From assembly GCA_032173965.1 (NCBI GenBank), contig CM063283.1:41103743-41167742 (forward strand): DNA of 64,000 nt, given 5' to 3'. Shown in pieces: positions 12,920-26,059 of this stretch. How positions within the stretch are numbered: position 1 is the first letter of the stretch; every line of letters begins with the position of its first letter. The notes below the pieces were generated by a model. It saw nothing but the letters and a program-made list of their open reading frames with translations, did no database searches and was not told the origin of the DNA. The stretch comes from Sitta carolinensis (lineage: Eukaryota > Chordata > Aves > Passeriformes > Sittidae). Both the position numbers and the translations under genes were made by a program.

Positions 12920-15900
12920 ATTAAAATGAAAAGACCATCATGCTTTGTTTTAGTATAGATAGATAAATGTCTGCATGCCTTCTTTTTTACTATTCCTAGT
13001 TGTCTATCTGAGTTTTCTATGACAAATATATATTAAAAAGAAAGTCCAACTGCTCTTATTCTTCCTTTAGAAAGAAACTAAGTAAATTTTGCATTGATCA
13101 AATGAGACAGATACATTTGAAAATTCATTTATTTTAATCATTCTTTCCTTCAGACTTAACAGGTAAGTAGAAAGCATCTCTTCATTGAAAAATATTTGTC
13201 TCAAGTCCTGATTTTTCTCTGTTAGTGGTATTGTTCAAATATAATTTTAAGCAAAGTTTTCAAATCACATTGCTGGCTGAAATAATATATTGCAAGAGAG
13301 TAATTATATTTGAATTAAGACAATTCTTCTGAAATTCAGAGGAATATGTTCCAAGTGAGATTTTCATAAGCAAAATTCATTTGGCATCCAACATTTGTAT
13401 TATTTGGTCATTTAGTCGAAATTGCCATAAATTAAAACATACCGTCAACAGTAAAAATTAGAGATAACCAGTTATTGGCTGCAGCCTCAAATTAAAATAC
13501 AGCAGTTAACTCTCCAAAGCAGTTTTCACCAAAGGGATTTCTGAAAAGATTCACTTGTTTGTTTTATCACATGCTTTCTGGCATAATGTAACTCCTATAT
13601 CAAATAATTTATTTTTCCAGTCAAACAAATGTTATTATCAAGTGTGAAATAATTAGGCTAATAAAGCACGTTATAAGGCATCAGAGTAATAAAAAATGAT
13701 GAAGCCATCCTTTCTTACACAGCAATAATATGCCTGGATAAATTCATAAGTTGGTATTGTGTCTGCTGTGCTCATATGAAAAGCATAACTTATGCCTATT
13801 GGAGTACATAATCATCTATATTCTACTCGCTAATTCAAGGTAATTGGTTCTGTTTGGAGGAAGAACTGAGAAGCCCCGTTTCTTCTGAACTTTTGTCTGC
13901 CAGCTTCTTTGGGATTCTGATGCAGAAGCAAGTGCTTAAGATTGTGAGACAACTCTCAATTTGGAGCTCCTGCCTTAATTCATGAAGTTGTTCCCACATG
14001 GTTAAAGTGATAAAGTAATAAAACATGTGGAAGTGGTTGGACATTAATTCGCTATATTCTGGATGATTCAGGTTCTATTGAATCTGAGGTTACCTTGTGT
14101 TGATACATTAAAACTAAGGTCTAAAAAAACATTTCTGGGTATGTTATCCAGGTGAGATAACCATCTGGATATTAGAAATAGCAAAAATTATTTTAATTCC
14201 TGATCCAGGATTCACTTTAGTTGGTTAAATTGTAATGTGTTGGTTCAGTTCAGGGTCTACTTGGTCAGCTTGGTAAATATATATATATTTATATTTAAAA
14301 TCTTAAATATTCCTGTTAAAAATAAATTAACTCTAAGAAGAAATTGACAATGGACTAACAGAATAGTCAGCTCTGCATCCTGGTATGTCTCTTTACTCCT
14401 ACCCTCCTACCTCCTTTTACAATGGGATAAACAATGTTATGAATTTCTAGACTGTGTGAAAATATACAGAATCTGCAAGAATCACAACATCTTTCTCTCA
14501 CCCACCAAATATTATAAAAAACCACTTTATAAAGGATTTCGTAAAGCTTTATGCATTATAGAGAGTGTTTTACTGATTGCCTTATTGAATTTGATGACAT
14601 TTCTAATGTGCTTAGCTCTAAACTAGTTAATTTATTAGTGCCTGATGCGGTTGGCATGTGTCTGGAAATATTCACAAAGTTCTGAACTGCCTATTAAGGT
14701 GCACTGACTTACTCATCCTCTTCTTATGACCTGGATATTTTATTTTTTCATGATGCTTAATACAGAGTTAATTCTACAATTCTATTTTTAACATGTTTGC
14801 AGCTTTTTCTACTGGAAACAATAAAAAATTCCTCTATTTGGTAGCATATTTGTAAATATCAAGTATTTTAACTATCAAATATTTTTAAATGTCAAGATTT
14901 TCACAAGCCATGTTTTTCTGCTGTTCCTGTAGATGGGAAGGACTACTATGGCAGAACTTTAAAAAGGATTTTTCTGTACACCTACAGAAAATTGTTTCTG
15001 GGAAGTTTAACATAAACATAAATAAAATTAACCCAAGGACAAAGATAAGAAAAAATTTGAGATGCAACTTTGCTTCACTGAAGGCTCTGAAGAACTTGAG
15101 CAAGTTTGTAAAGATATATAATGAGAAATAAGGGAAAGAAATTTCACCTCCAATTCCAAAGAGGAGTAAAGACCATTAATCCAAAAGGATATTGCTCTTG
15201 ACGTTGTTTTGCTTCAGCTGCAAATCTTAAAAAAGGGCGTATGACATGTAACTCAGGACAATGCACCCAATTGTTTTACTAAAAACAATCAAGAAATGTT
15301 TGTTAAAAAAGACTGTGGGAGTTGTACAACATGACTAAATCATTAGCGATGACTCCACTTTTAGCAATATGTGGCAGATCTGAAAGAAAATATGCCATCG
15401 AATTTCAAAGCAGTAAAAGGTTATGCTCTATTTTTATCCTCTAACCTTTTCTACTGCAGTTTTTCTACTTCAAATAATGTGGTGTTGCCTTAATTCTAAG
15501 CAGCTTAGCTTAATTAGGAAGTGATATGGTTGAGTTGCAGTATAGTTAGAGGATGATATTAATCCTCCTCAACCCATCACTTTAACCAACAGAGGAGAAA
15601 AAATAGCAAGAACTATTTGTGAGAAGTATTTTACTCTGTGTTTATTGGAAGAATATGGACTTGTGAAAAGGAGCGAAAAGAAGTGGAATAAAAGGTTCTA
15701 TAAACCTACCTTATGGACAAGCAAAGCTACCTTCATGTGGCTATGTGTTATGTAAGGGAGAGATATAAAAGAGCTGTCAAAAAGTAGATGTAGATGAGTA
15801 ACAAGAAAAATTACATTAAGTTGAATACAATTTTATCAATTTTAAGCAAAGAAAATGAAAGGTTAACTTCAAAGATACTGCTGTGATCACATGTGGGTAA

Positions 15901-16379
15901 CCAGTACCTGAGCTACCTTACAGTAACAGAAGTCCTTAAAGGTTTCAGTTTCATTAAATGCAAAACCAATTTTTGTTAATTTATTTGTTTTAAATTTCAA
16001 ATAATGGAAGAGGTATCCTTTCTTTAATCTGCAAAGGATGTGAAAATTATTTTTATTTACCGTCATACTGATGGTGAAAACATTTGGTTTTCTGATGAGG
16101 CAGGTCAACAGAAGAACTAGAGAAGGCATGCAAACTGACATCTTTGGAATTAGCTAACAATGATTCCATTCACTTTGCCCTGTTTACAGGAAACAGAAGC
16201 TCTAGCTCAAAGAGCAGTGCTTGTAATCAATCACAACAGCCTCTATAGAACCAGGATTACCAAAGAAGGTCCACTGCTATGACAGCATTGTGACTCACTG
16301 ATGCCTCTAGTGTATCTTCGACTGAAATTTATTCCCTCCTTTTTATTTCTTTTACTGCATTTCCTTCACTGTTTTGGTG
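12920..16379. other. AT-rich unique non-coding DNA
   Basis: No transposon or RNA gene is recognised. A short AT alternation lies near 14,279-14,297, and the second copy of the 37-bp block at 14,640-14,676. Open frames are short and unsupported. Confidence 0.5.
14640..14676 (+). repeat. 37-bp block, copy 2 of an unidentified dispersed repeat
   Basis: Ungapped partner of 8001-8037 (31 of 37 identical). It has the same orientation, about 6.6 kb downstream. Confidence 0.4.
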
Positions 16380-16800
16380 TGATATCATGATTTACCCCAG
16401 GTTCCTCCTCTGAAGATTCCTTCCCAGGTGTGTCAATCATCCCTACTTCCCCCACCTCTACTGAGCACTGTCTGACGCTCCTGCTCCTGGAATCCCAGAA
16501 GGGCATTGAGGGATTGGCAGATTCAAAGGATGCTCTCTACCCCTGGGGGTCATTGGGCCATCTAGGTGTCCTTTGTCCCTTAAGACCTCCTCGCCTGTAC
16601 CTGGTTGGTGGCTTCCTGACCCCTCCCCCTCTCCCCTGGTTAAAAGGATGAGCAACCATGTGTTTCAGGAGTTCTGCTGGAGCTGTTACTAGATCAGAGG
16701 CCTGTGGGCCAGAATAAAACTCTGGATTAAACCCTCCATCAGAAATGACTCCTGTACTTCACCATCGTCTTAAAGCTTCTCCTGCAGAAGAAATAGTTTA
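16380..16800 (+). mobile_element. Solo LTR of an endogenous retrovirus, plus strand
   Basis: An abrupt GC-rich island shows the order of parts expected of an LTR. It has a C-rich U3-like region (CCCTCCCCCTCTCCCCTGG), a TATA-like TTAAAAGGATG near 16,640, and an AATAAA signal near 16,714 (CCAGAATAAAACTCTGG), followed by about 80 bases of U5-like sequence. Candidate left end is TGTGTCAATC near 16,430. No gag, pol or env sequence adjoins either side, so I infer a solo LTR. Termini and target-site duplication were not resolved. The short overlapping frames on both strands here are artefacts of the GC-rich sequence. Confidence 0.6.
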
Positions 16801-17567
16801 ACGTTGGATTATTCATATTAACACTGCCATTCTGACAGTGGGATCAATTTCATTTGAGGTTATACAATTACTGAACCAACATGTTCATTTCATTTATGCG
16901 CTGTATCTTTATTAGCATAAAAGATTTTCTAACTAAGGAAAAGCTTTCATACCTGTTCACTGAAAAAATAAACTAGATCTCAGTTCCTTGGGTCAATACA
17001 CTTTGTAGTTTAAACTTTTTCATTGCCTGGTAATTCTATGTAACAATTAACTGACAGCATTTTAAAGCTTAAATAAGAATTTTCTTGCCTTCTCTTGTTT
17101 TTGTTTGTTTTCATGAAGGAAATAGGATTGCCATCTCAAAGGAATAATCTGAAAAAGAAGTTACAAAAATAAGTTGGTTTTCATCTTGCAAATGCAAAAG
17201 AATAATATTTTGTTCTCAGTTTCTCTAAGAAATGGAGTAAAGCTCCTAAGATTAACAAGTTCTGAGAAATAGGAATTTTACCAGTATTAGATATCTAGTG
17301 AGATATCAGGGACTGGGTCAAAAGTTCCCGGTTCCCTTTTTGACGATTAATTTAGAAACAATAAATCAATATTGAAGGCATTTTTAATGTATTTCTGAAA
17401 CATAAATAAGTAAACAAGCGATTATTTATATAAAACCACTAAGGTGGGTACTGCAGGTACTCTGTCTTCTGTGAGATGCTCTACTTCACAGGGAAGATCC
17501 AAATACACATATTGTTCATAGTTTCATTAAATATAGTTCCATAGAGTAAAAAATACCTGAAATTTAC

Positions 17568-17670
17568 CTCTGTAATATAGGACCTGTGACTTTGCAAACC
17601 AATAGTCATTAGAAAACTGATTGTATTGAGCAATTCCACCAAATGCAGGACAAGGAATTTCCAGTGATCT
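17568..17670 (-). other. Exon-like segment on minus strand (unverified), 103 bp
   Basis: On the minus strand an acceptor TATTATTATTTCAG precedes 103 bases open in two frames, with donor CAGAG|GTAAATT. One frame begins RSLEIPCPAFGG and is rich in aromatic and small residues, unlike typical AT-rich noise. No family is recognised. It is not phase-compatible with the segment at 20,932-21,039 if spliced directly. Low certainty. Confidence 0.15.
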
Positions 17671-20600
17671 CTGAAATAATAATATGCACAAGAAAGTCTT
17701 ATTTTTATATGTTTTATAGTTCAATTTGAATAGGTGCTTTCAAAAGTTAGCATACACATTTAAAAAACCCCAAAACCTTAAATGCAAAAAGAAATTTTTT
17801 TAGCATAAGAGATTTTGGCACTAAGATTTATAAGCTGGATTCACCTTTTGAGTTATAGTCCATTAACACCTACATTAAAATCTTCTGAGTGTAGTCTAAG
17901 ACTTTATAATAGGTTTATAGCATATTTTTACCTGTACATGAAACTGGGATTTTGTACAATAACGTAGGAAATATTATCATAACAAGAAAAATAACTAATA
18001 TCTTCAATCAAAAAGAAGCCTTTTGGAGCTTTTTTCCCCCTTTGATTTAAGGTACTAGTTTGTATTACACTGCTCCTTCTAATGATTATAGAGTGGGCCG
18101 CAGAGAGAAATCTGTCCATTCACTGACAGCTGAAGTGGAAACCTTTGAGTCTTATACCAGAAAGGAATACAAATGTTGAATCAAATTAACAGTTCTCTGT
18201 GCTCAATGTCTGTGTCTAATCCTTTATGACAGCTGGTACCTGACAGTGAGTTATTTTACCTAGTCTCTGCTTCACTAGCTGTTCAATAAGCCTTTTCATG
18301 GAACTGAGATTTGCTGAGTAATACAGTTCTCCTATCTTGACTTCTTATTCTACTGTAGAATTGAGTCGAAACTATTTCCATTTCTATCAGCACCATACAG
18401 ATTTGAAAAGAAACAATTGTATTGTGGCTGAAATACTGGTAGAAGGTCACCTAGGGTAAAAATAAATTTAGGTAGTAAAACCTCCTACAATGCAATTACT
18501 CTCATCACAAGCTAAAGGGGGAACATGAGGGGGAAGGAAAAACAAAGAGAAGCAAGCTTTCTTATTTCTCTAATTCACTGAGATGGGAATTGCAAAAGAG
18601 TAAGTACTGTAGATACAAGTACAAAAACAGACTATCCTGAGGGGTTGCAGAAGAAAGACCTAAATGTAAAGTGCCTGAATATGTGACCTGTTTTCCAAAA
18701 GGTTCATCTCCCACTGAGGTTAGTAAAAGCTATGAAGTTGCTTAACATTTTTAAGAAAACATCCTGTTGTTTTTTGTTAATTATGACTACCAAAGAATTT
18801 TGTCTATTACATTTATACTCTATTGTACAGTCAGAACAGAAAATATATGAAGGCTTTTCCCTAGTTTCACATGTCAATATTGGTAGCAACAGGAGAAGAA
18901 TATACAGCAAGGTCAAACATATAGCAGTGCTCATTAGTAGATTTTCAAGTGTTTTACAAAGTGACAGAATGCTCTGAATATCTAAATACTATGGAAACCA
19001 CAGCTTAGTTGTATTCTATTGAAATAGCTTTCTGCATCTGTAGTATGCTTTGCTCTTGATTTTTAAACCTTTTAAGCTTCTGCCATTTTTTGCCTTTGCT
19101 TTTCCCTGATGCCTTTGCTAGAGGACAACATGTTGGTAAATTTTCTTGAAAAAGACAGAAGTATCTTCACTTAATCACTCAAGAAAAGAAGGGAATATTG
19201 TTAATGAATAAGTGAGAGGGCTCCCTTACATCAGCTCCTGCTTCCAGCTTCCTAGGTTTAAAAGCTATGGGTACAAAAGCATACAAACACGTAAGATATA
19301 ACTACACCAAAATTCCAGAATACTCATTAACAGTACATACAAAAATGTAAATTCAAAATAATTAAAAAAAATGTAATTAGTACTAAACTAGGAAAAATGT
19401 AAGAGAGTGTTGGGAAAGCCAAGTTTAAAGTCAGTGATATAAAGAAAAGCATGGTAGCAGCCATGCATGTGTGGCAAGAAATGCAAACAAGTCTAATATC
19501 TTTGCATCAGAAAGTCATTGATATTAAATTCCAGAGATCTTTTATTATTGTAGGAATGCATTAAGAAAAGGAAGGCCTCTGTAAGTTTATATGATAAATA
19601 AATAAAAATGGACTGAGAAGGAACAAACAAGACAACTGACTGGAAAAAAAAAAAGGATTCATACGACCAACTAATCAGTTCCTTAAATTCTGGAGTGAAT
19701 ACACTTGAAATACAGTATCCCACTAGAATGCACTTACTTTATTTTACTTTTAGGTGGAAGTTAACCTGCACATGGCTGCATAGGCAATGCCAATGCAAAG
19801 AAAAGCAGTACCACAGAGAGTTTCTGGGCACTGGTACATGATCCTTTATGTTGTTCAACTCTTAGAATATACTTTTCACCTATGCTAAACACTGCTGTCT
19901 CAAATGATCAGAACCAGCACCTTGAAAGTTAGGAACTTCCAAGACTAATTCTAATGAGCTGTTTGTATGCATATACCCTGATTTTGAAACTAAGAAAATA
20001 TCCTATCATAGAATGTTGACATCATTTAAAAAGAAGTTAGTGTTGGAAGGTGTAATTTCAGGCCTACCTGCAATCTTGTAGATGCATTCAATCACATTAC
20101 TAGGCATCAGTGTGATATCAATTAAGAAAATAAAAGACTTTCCTAATTCAAGATCTGCTTTCCATACTGAGTATGAGAGAAAGAAAACCCCAATGTATCA
20201 GATCCATGACACATATTCCCATACCAGAAAAAAGTTAAGTTACATACAGGTCCTCACAGGTAGAGATTTCCATAATTTAAGTGGGTGTGTAGCCTTAGAA
20301 GTTGCAAATCGAAGTGACCAGGCAGGAAGATATTGGAAAGCACCCATGTGTACCTGACATCCAGTTTCAGCTGGAGAAACCAATTTTCTGAGACACCCTT
20401 AGAGGATATTATGTACATGTGTAACTGCTACTGGCTAACCAGCCTTGGAGACCTAACAGCAAGATTATCCTACAATTCAGTTGTTCAAAATGTTACTGGA
20501 AAAGTGTTTAAAGCAATTGTTAGATAAATGCTGACATTTTCAGTGAACACTCTCATTGTTTCTCTCTGAAGGTAATTCCTTTACTAATTGCTACTTTTAC

Positions 20601-20931
20601 ATTACTAAGAAGGTGTAAATGTTACTTTCACAAGTAACATTTGCAGATTTATAGTATTTATAACTTTGAGTTCGAGTTCTCTAAATATCTTTGAAGTTTT
20701 GTACATAATTGGAGACCTAAAAGAAAAAAAAAAAGCACTTGGCAGCAACAGAAATAAGTAAAGAAATTATGTAATTTTAAATTGACTGCAGTATGTAAAT
20801 CAGAATCAAAGCATGTGTTTGTGGTAGGTTTAAAAATATAGATGATTACTCTTGCTATGAACTCTATGAATTGTCTCACTTTGAAACCTTTGGCAGTCTG
20901 TTACCTTTGATGAGAATTTATTAATGTTTAC

Positions 20932-21039
20932 CTGCATTGCTCTTTTGTATCAAGAGGAGCTGATTTTCTCTAATCCCAGTAAGAAAAGCACTCAGACTCT
21001 GTAAAGCACCATTTAATATGCTGTATATCACAGCTAACA
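20932..21039 (-). other. Exon-like segment on minus strand (unverified), 108 bp
   Basis: The minus strand reads CACTACCCTCTCTTTCTTTACAG, a strong polypyrimidine acceptor. It is followed by 108 bases open in only one frame (35 codons, phase 1 to 1) and a CAG|GTAAAC donor. The peptide (LAVIYSILNGALQS...) is leucine-rich and could be helical. No domain is recognised and no phase-matched neighbour was found. It may be a lncRNA exon, a real exon of a large gene, or chance. Confidence 0.2.
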
Positions 21040-21264
21040 CTGTAAAGAAAGAGAGGGTAGTGTAGATAATCTTATGACCCTTAAGATGCCGGAAACCCAG
21101 GGCCATGCTGCATTAAATGTATTTATGATCAGGGCACATCATGCCAAGCAGATCCTCTCTGTGTGAAGCTTTTCCTATTTTGGTAATTTAAATTCTTGTA
21201 GAATCTTAGAAGAAAACTGCTCTGTATGCTATTTATTCAACCAAAAGGATATTGATATATAGGA

Positions 21265-22314
21265 AAAGATCAGGTTCAAGACATCTTAGGGACCTGAAGG
21301 GGTACAAATGAAGGAGACCTGATAAGATTCATGGATGGATCCTGAGGGATCTGGTGGATAATGTGGCTAATGCACTATCATCATATTTGAGAAATCATGG
21401 TAGTCTAGTAAGGTTGCCACTAACTGATGAAGGGTTAATATAACCTTCATTTTTACAAAGTAAAAAAGCAAGACAAAGGGAACTCCAGGACTGTCAGTTT
21501 CACCTCAATGCCTGACTAGATCATGTAGCAGATTATCCTGAAAATCATGCTAACAAAAACATGGCTTGCTAAGAGCAAATTGTGCCTGACAAATGACAAA
21601 AGACAAATTTGGTGTCCTTCTACAATAGGATTTCAGCAATGGTGGATAAGGGAAAAGCAGTTGAGGTACATTAAATTTGAGGTACAAAATATTTGACATT
21701 CTCCACAAGACATCTCTAACTCAAAGCTGAAGACATGGAATTGACAGATGGATCAATCAGTAAGCATTTAAAGAACTGGCTGGATGGCTGCACTCAAAGA
21801 GTTGTGGTCAACAGCTTGGTGACAAATGGTGCTCGTCAGAGGTTTGTATTGGAGCCGGTGATGTTTAACATCTTTGTCAGCAACATGGAGAGTAGCATTT
21901 AGTGCACCCTCAGCAAGTTTGCCAGCAACACAAAAAAACCTGTGTGGCAAGATCAGCACACTGGAGAGAAGGGATGACATCCAGAGAGACCTTGTCATCC
22001 AGTGGGCATGTGTGAACCCCATGAAGTTCAACAAGGACAAGTTCAAGACTCTGCAGGACAAGGCAGAATGGCTTCAAACTAAAAACTGGTAGGTTTAGAT
22101 ATTAGAAAGAATTCTTTAAGGGGGTGAAACACTGGAATAGATTGCCCACCAATATCCATTGTGGATGTCCCATCCCTGTAATTGTTTAAAATCAGGTAGG
22201 ATGGGCTTTGAGTAACTTGCTCTAGTGGATGGTGTCCCCGTCCATGTCAGGGTGATTGGAAATCTGTGATCTTTAAAGTCTCTTCTATCCCAATGGTTCT
22301 GTATGATTCTATAT
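21265..22314 (+). mobile_element. CR1 LINE, 5'-truncated, internally deleted, with 3' tail
   Basis: The order of CR1 landmarks is clear. A reverse-transcriptase region (CTGAGGGATCTGGTGGAT, ATCATATTTGAGAAATCATG, GTGCCTGACAAA, AACTGGCTGGATGGCTGC, TTTAACATCTTTGTCAGC, GTGCACCCTCAGCAAGTTTG) leads to AACCCCATGAAGTTCAACAAG and GCAGAATGGCTTCA. At about 22,078-22,090 it jumps straight to the 3' UTR block TTTAGATATTAGAAAGAATT. It ends with CR1-type TTCTGTATGATTCTAT at 22,296-22,314. The sequence between these blocks, the last part of ORF2 and part of the 3' UTR, is missing. The catalytic FADD-like site reads as a mutated FASN, and stop codons interrupt the frame, so the copy is dead. Confidence 0.93.
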
Positions 22315-22617
22315 GTGAACTTCTTTTAGATAAATGCTAAGGCATGCTGAAAGTGTAATTGCCTCTATTTGGTAGCTACCAAGTAGAAGCACCTTCCCTA
22401 ACCCTATGTTACTGTCCACTGCCTGAATTTATCCTGGGGTAAACTGATTTTTGCAACACAACACGCACCTGAAAACCAGACTGCATGTGAACTCTGGCAC
22501 AGACAGATCTTGCCCTACTCTGGTCACTGAGTCCTCAGAGCTCTTTCAGTTTTATGATCAAGAACAGAAATACTGTATCTAAAATTTCCAATAAAAATCT
22601 ATTTCAAAAATTTCCGT

Positions 22618-22698
22618 AATAAATATATATATAAATATATTTATATATATATATATACTGCTAAAGTGTGTGTGTATATATATATATGTATATATGTA

Positions 22699-22743
<45 letters not shown>
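22618..22743. repeat. Compound TA/TG microsatellite
   Basis: Imperfect (TA)n with a short GTGTGTGTGTA block and ATGTATAT interruptions, ending in a long pure TA run (about 22,705-22,741). It lies 300 bp beyond the CR1 3' end and is likely length-polymorphic. Confidence 0.9.
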
Positions 22744-22744
<1 letters not shown>

Positions 22745-25700
22745 GGATGAAATAGAAGATGGAGTTTTTTCTTTTATTGGAGAGTATTTATAGAGTTTTT
22801 ATGCAGAGTAAGAAACATTTTTTCCTGTCATACTTTAACAGTAGAACTATTCCTCTAAAAATAACCACAATTTAAAAAATGTCTTAGTATCAGAAGTGGA
22901 TTTATAGAGTGGAAAACTACAAAGATGAATATCTGTGCAACTGGATATATTTCTTGACTTAAAAAAAAATAAAAATTAAAAATGGTTAGTCTAACTAAAA
23001 CTGCTGTTCAAGAGATCAGAAATTTCTCTCTTGGTCTGCTTTCCAGAGATGGATGAAGCTCATCTGGACATTCACTTGAAATATACTGGGCATTTCAGAT
23101 TACAATGTCAAGTCATATTTCTACCACCACTTTGCACAGGTCATTACTTCTTTTATCTTCTCTCATTTTAGTTTCTTTCTTTCAAATTGAGTGTTTTAAA
23201 ACACCAAATCCAATTATGAGTATTGCTGTGACAAATGTGTATCTATTTCTGATTAGAAGAACGTTACTGATAAAATGAGGTTAAAATCAGAATAATAAAC
23301 TCTGAGACTGTAAATATTTCATATTGTATGAGATGCATTCTTCATTCCAGCCAGATTTTTGTCTTGATGTTAAACCATGTCAAACTGCTCTACAATTTTG
23401 AATAAAACACTTGTGTCATTAGCTCTTTCTGAAGAAAAATAGCAGTATATTTTAATGTTTAAGGCTTTAAATTACCCATGAAGGATAAGCAACTCATGAG
23501 CTATAAGAACTTTACCTTGCTACCTCCATGATGACATAGTTATGGATGAATAGAGTGGATGGATTTTCAAGGTAGTCTTATCAGACCTCCAATTTAATAT
23601 ATTACTGAATTGCTCAATATTTTTCATTGAGTTGTTTAGCCACTTCTGGGCAAGTTTTACTGATACATGATTTTTTTATTCATATTTAGTAGTCTTTTGT
23701 CTGCAATTAAAGATTATTTCACCTTATTTGATTTTATTCTATTATTTAAATAATTATTATATTGTTACCTGATTATATTGTTATGTGTTGCATATATAGG
23801 GGACTATTGATTCTTGAAATAAATTTATTTTTTGCATATATCAGTTGAAGCACAGTTCTGAGTATTCATTTTACATGTAAATGAAGACTTTTACATTTAG
23901 GATCTCTAAATTTGGGGTTCTCTCATTGAGTGCTTGAAATTTGTAAAATGCTTTGTTAAATTGTGTATCTCTGGAAAACTGAGCCACAGCTGACAAAGTT
24001 TCATTTGCATTTGATTTGGCCTCCCTTGGATATATTGATCAAAGAAAGTTTTCTAAACATGGTCACTGATAGAGTTTAACCATTAATCTGTTCTAACACT
24101 AACTGGCATTGCTTCAAAGTCAATGACAGAAAATAAAAGAAATATTTTATAGGAATAGAACTGCTGAAAAAAAAAAGAAAAAAGTCATTATATGGATAAC
24201 AAATGGCAACAATTCTGTCTGAAGGCAGAAACAATAGATAGGGCATTAATAAATGAGAGAGAAGAAGAGGTGGTGTTCTTTGGTTTGCGTTGTTTGTCTC
24301 TGAGACTCTTCAGTTACCTGGACTAAGAATCATTGATTTTAAAATAAACACTCAAAGCAACTGAGAAATAATTAACTCAATAAAATAAACACTTTAGATA
24401 AAGTAATCCACCTTCAGAAGAGTCTGAAATTTTGGTACCAGTTATCCCCTAGATTTCTTACAAGAGGTTTAAAAAAAATTTCCATGAGATTATGGGGCTC
24501 AGAGACTAAACCAGACCAGCTTTTAGCCTCAAAGTTTGTGCAAAAAAATATAAACAAACAAACCCCACATATAAATTATTTTTTGACAAAATACTTGCTA
24601 ACCCTTATCTTCATCTACAAATCCATCTCAGTCTTACCTGCAATGAAACTCAATTGATAATCTGATTAAAAATCCAATATTTTTGTAGTATGATTATTTT
24701 GGTCAATTTACTTTTAAAGAATATAGTTCTACATCTTTACTTTCTTAATAAATTTAATCTGAATATATTAGAATGCAATTTCTATTCTCCAACTCCAATT
24801 TCTGTTTTATAGCCATTTAATCCTGAACACTGAAACATAAGTATCTATAAAATACCAATAAATTCATACAAAGAGCTTCAACTGCATGCAAATTTATTAA
24901 AAAAGAACTTTTAATAAGAAGAATTAAAATCATAGGAATGTGCAAAACTGTGAAAACCTTTCAAATATTTCAATTGAAAAAATTTAATCATTGAACCATT
25001 TAGAAAAATCTGAAAGATTAATTTAAATAGTTGTTGGGGGTTTTTTTCAGGGTTTGTGTTAAGCATGTCACCACTAATAATATTAATATTATCATACATA
25101 TGTCTTTCATTATCTCTATGAAATATGTTGTTCTGGGAATAATGAAACCAAAATAATTCTAAAATTGGTAAATATGTAATTATATTAGTAAATATATAAT
25201 TATGGATTTTTTTAAACAGAACTGTTATAATAGTTGATATTAAAATATTAATATTAAAGTGATTTGTAGAACTAGGTTAGTATCTAGCTTGCATTTTACT
25301 TTTCTTACTTTGAGTCAATGAGACTGTCTTATCTACAGTGGGTCATGCGAAACTTACTTTTGCTTCAAATTTAAGCCTGTATTTAATTTTAAGCATGATT
25401 ACATTACATTTTACTTGCATGTTTTAAAGAGCATTATCTAAACAATGTCTTGAACTTCTGTGAATACTTGAAACTGAATTCAGATTATATATCAGATAAT
25501 GGCAATACAACCTGCAGTGAATTTGAAAGACAAATTCACTTGGGTGTGCTGTTGTGACTATTTATATATAAAACTTCATGCCCATGAAAATGGCTTCTGA
25601 TGAATTTAGCACCTTGTCTGTGGAAACAATGAGAACCAGTAAGTAGCTCATTGAGCATTAGATTATATCCAAACATGAGCAAATATATCCAGGAAAAGAA

Positions 25701-26059
25701 AATATTATGATACTGTTCAAGACATTAAATTTAATGACAAAAATAAATATTTGATAGAAAATACATATTTCACCTCCCTAATGTTAGAAATCATCACTGG
25801 ATTATATAGATATTTCTGAAAGCTTTAGATTCTTTGAATGAAATTACATAAATGGTAGGAAGGCTTATACTACAAAGTAGCCCACACTTAATCAGATAAT
25901 TTATTGAGTAAACAATAATTAGCACAAAAATCATTAGAAAAGTTTTATGATGTTAATTTCATTCTCCTTAATCCAAGATAGATAAAAGAAAGAAGCTCTA
26001 TGCAAATGTGGATTTAAGGAAAATTATATAGCAATACCCTGAAGTGAGATCTCATTTGG
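22744..26059. other. AT-rich unique non-coding DNA
   Basis: No gene, RNA or transposon recognised. Very AT-rich around 23,730-23,780 and 25,180-25,260. Confidence 0.5.

Larger units (their letters stand above)
16801..21264. other. AT-rich unique non-coding DNA
   Basis: About 4.5 kb without a recognised repeat or RNA gene. Two minus-strand exon-like segments (17,568-17,670 and 20,932-21,039) are listed separately. An A run lies near 19,643-19,655 and another near 20,723-20,735. Confidence 0.45.

Noticed and set aside
12708..12929. 73-codon hydrophobic frame that looks like membrane segments
   Set aside because: It is the translation of a 9-bp minisatellite.
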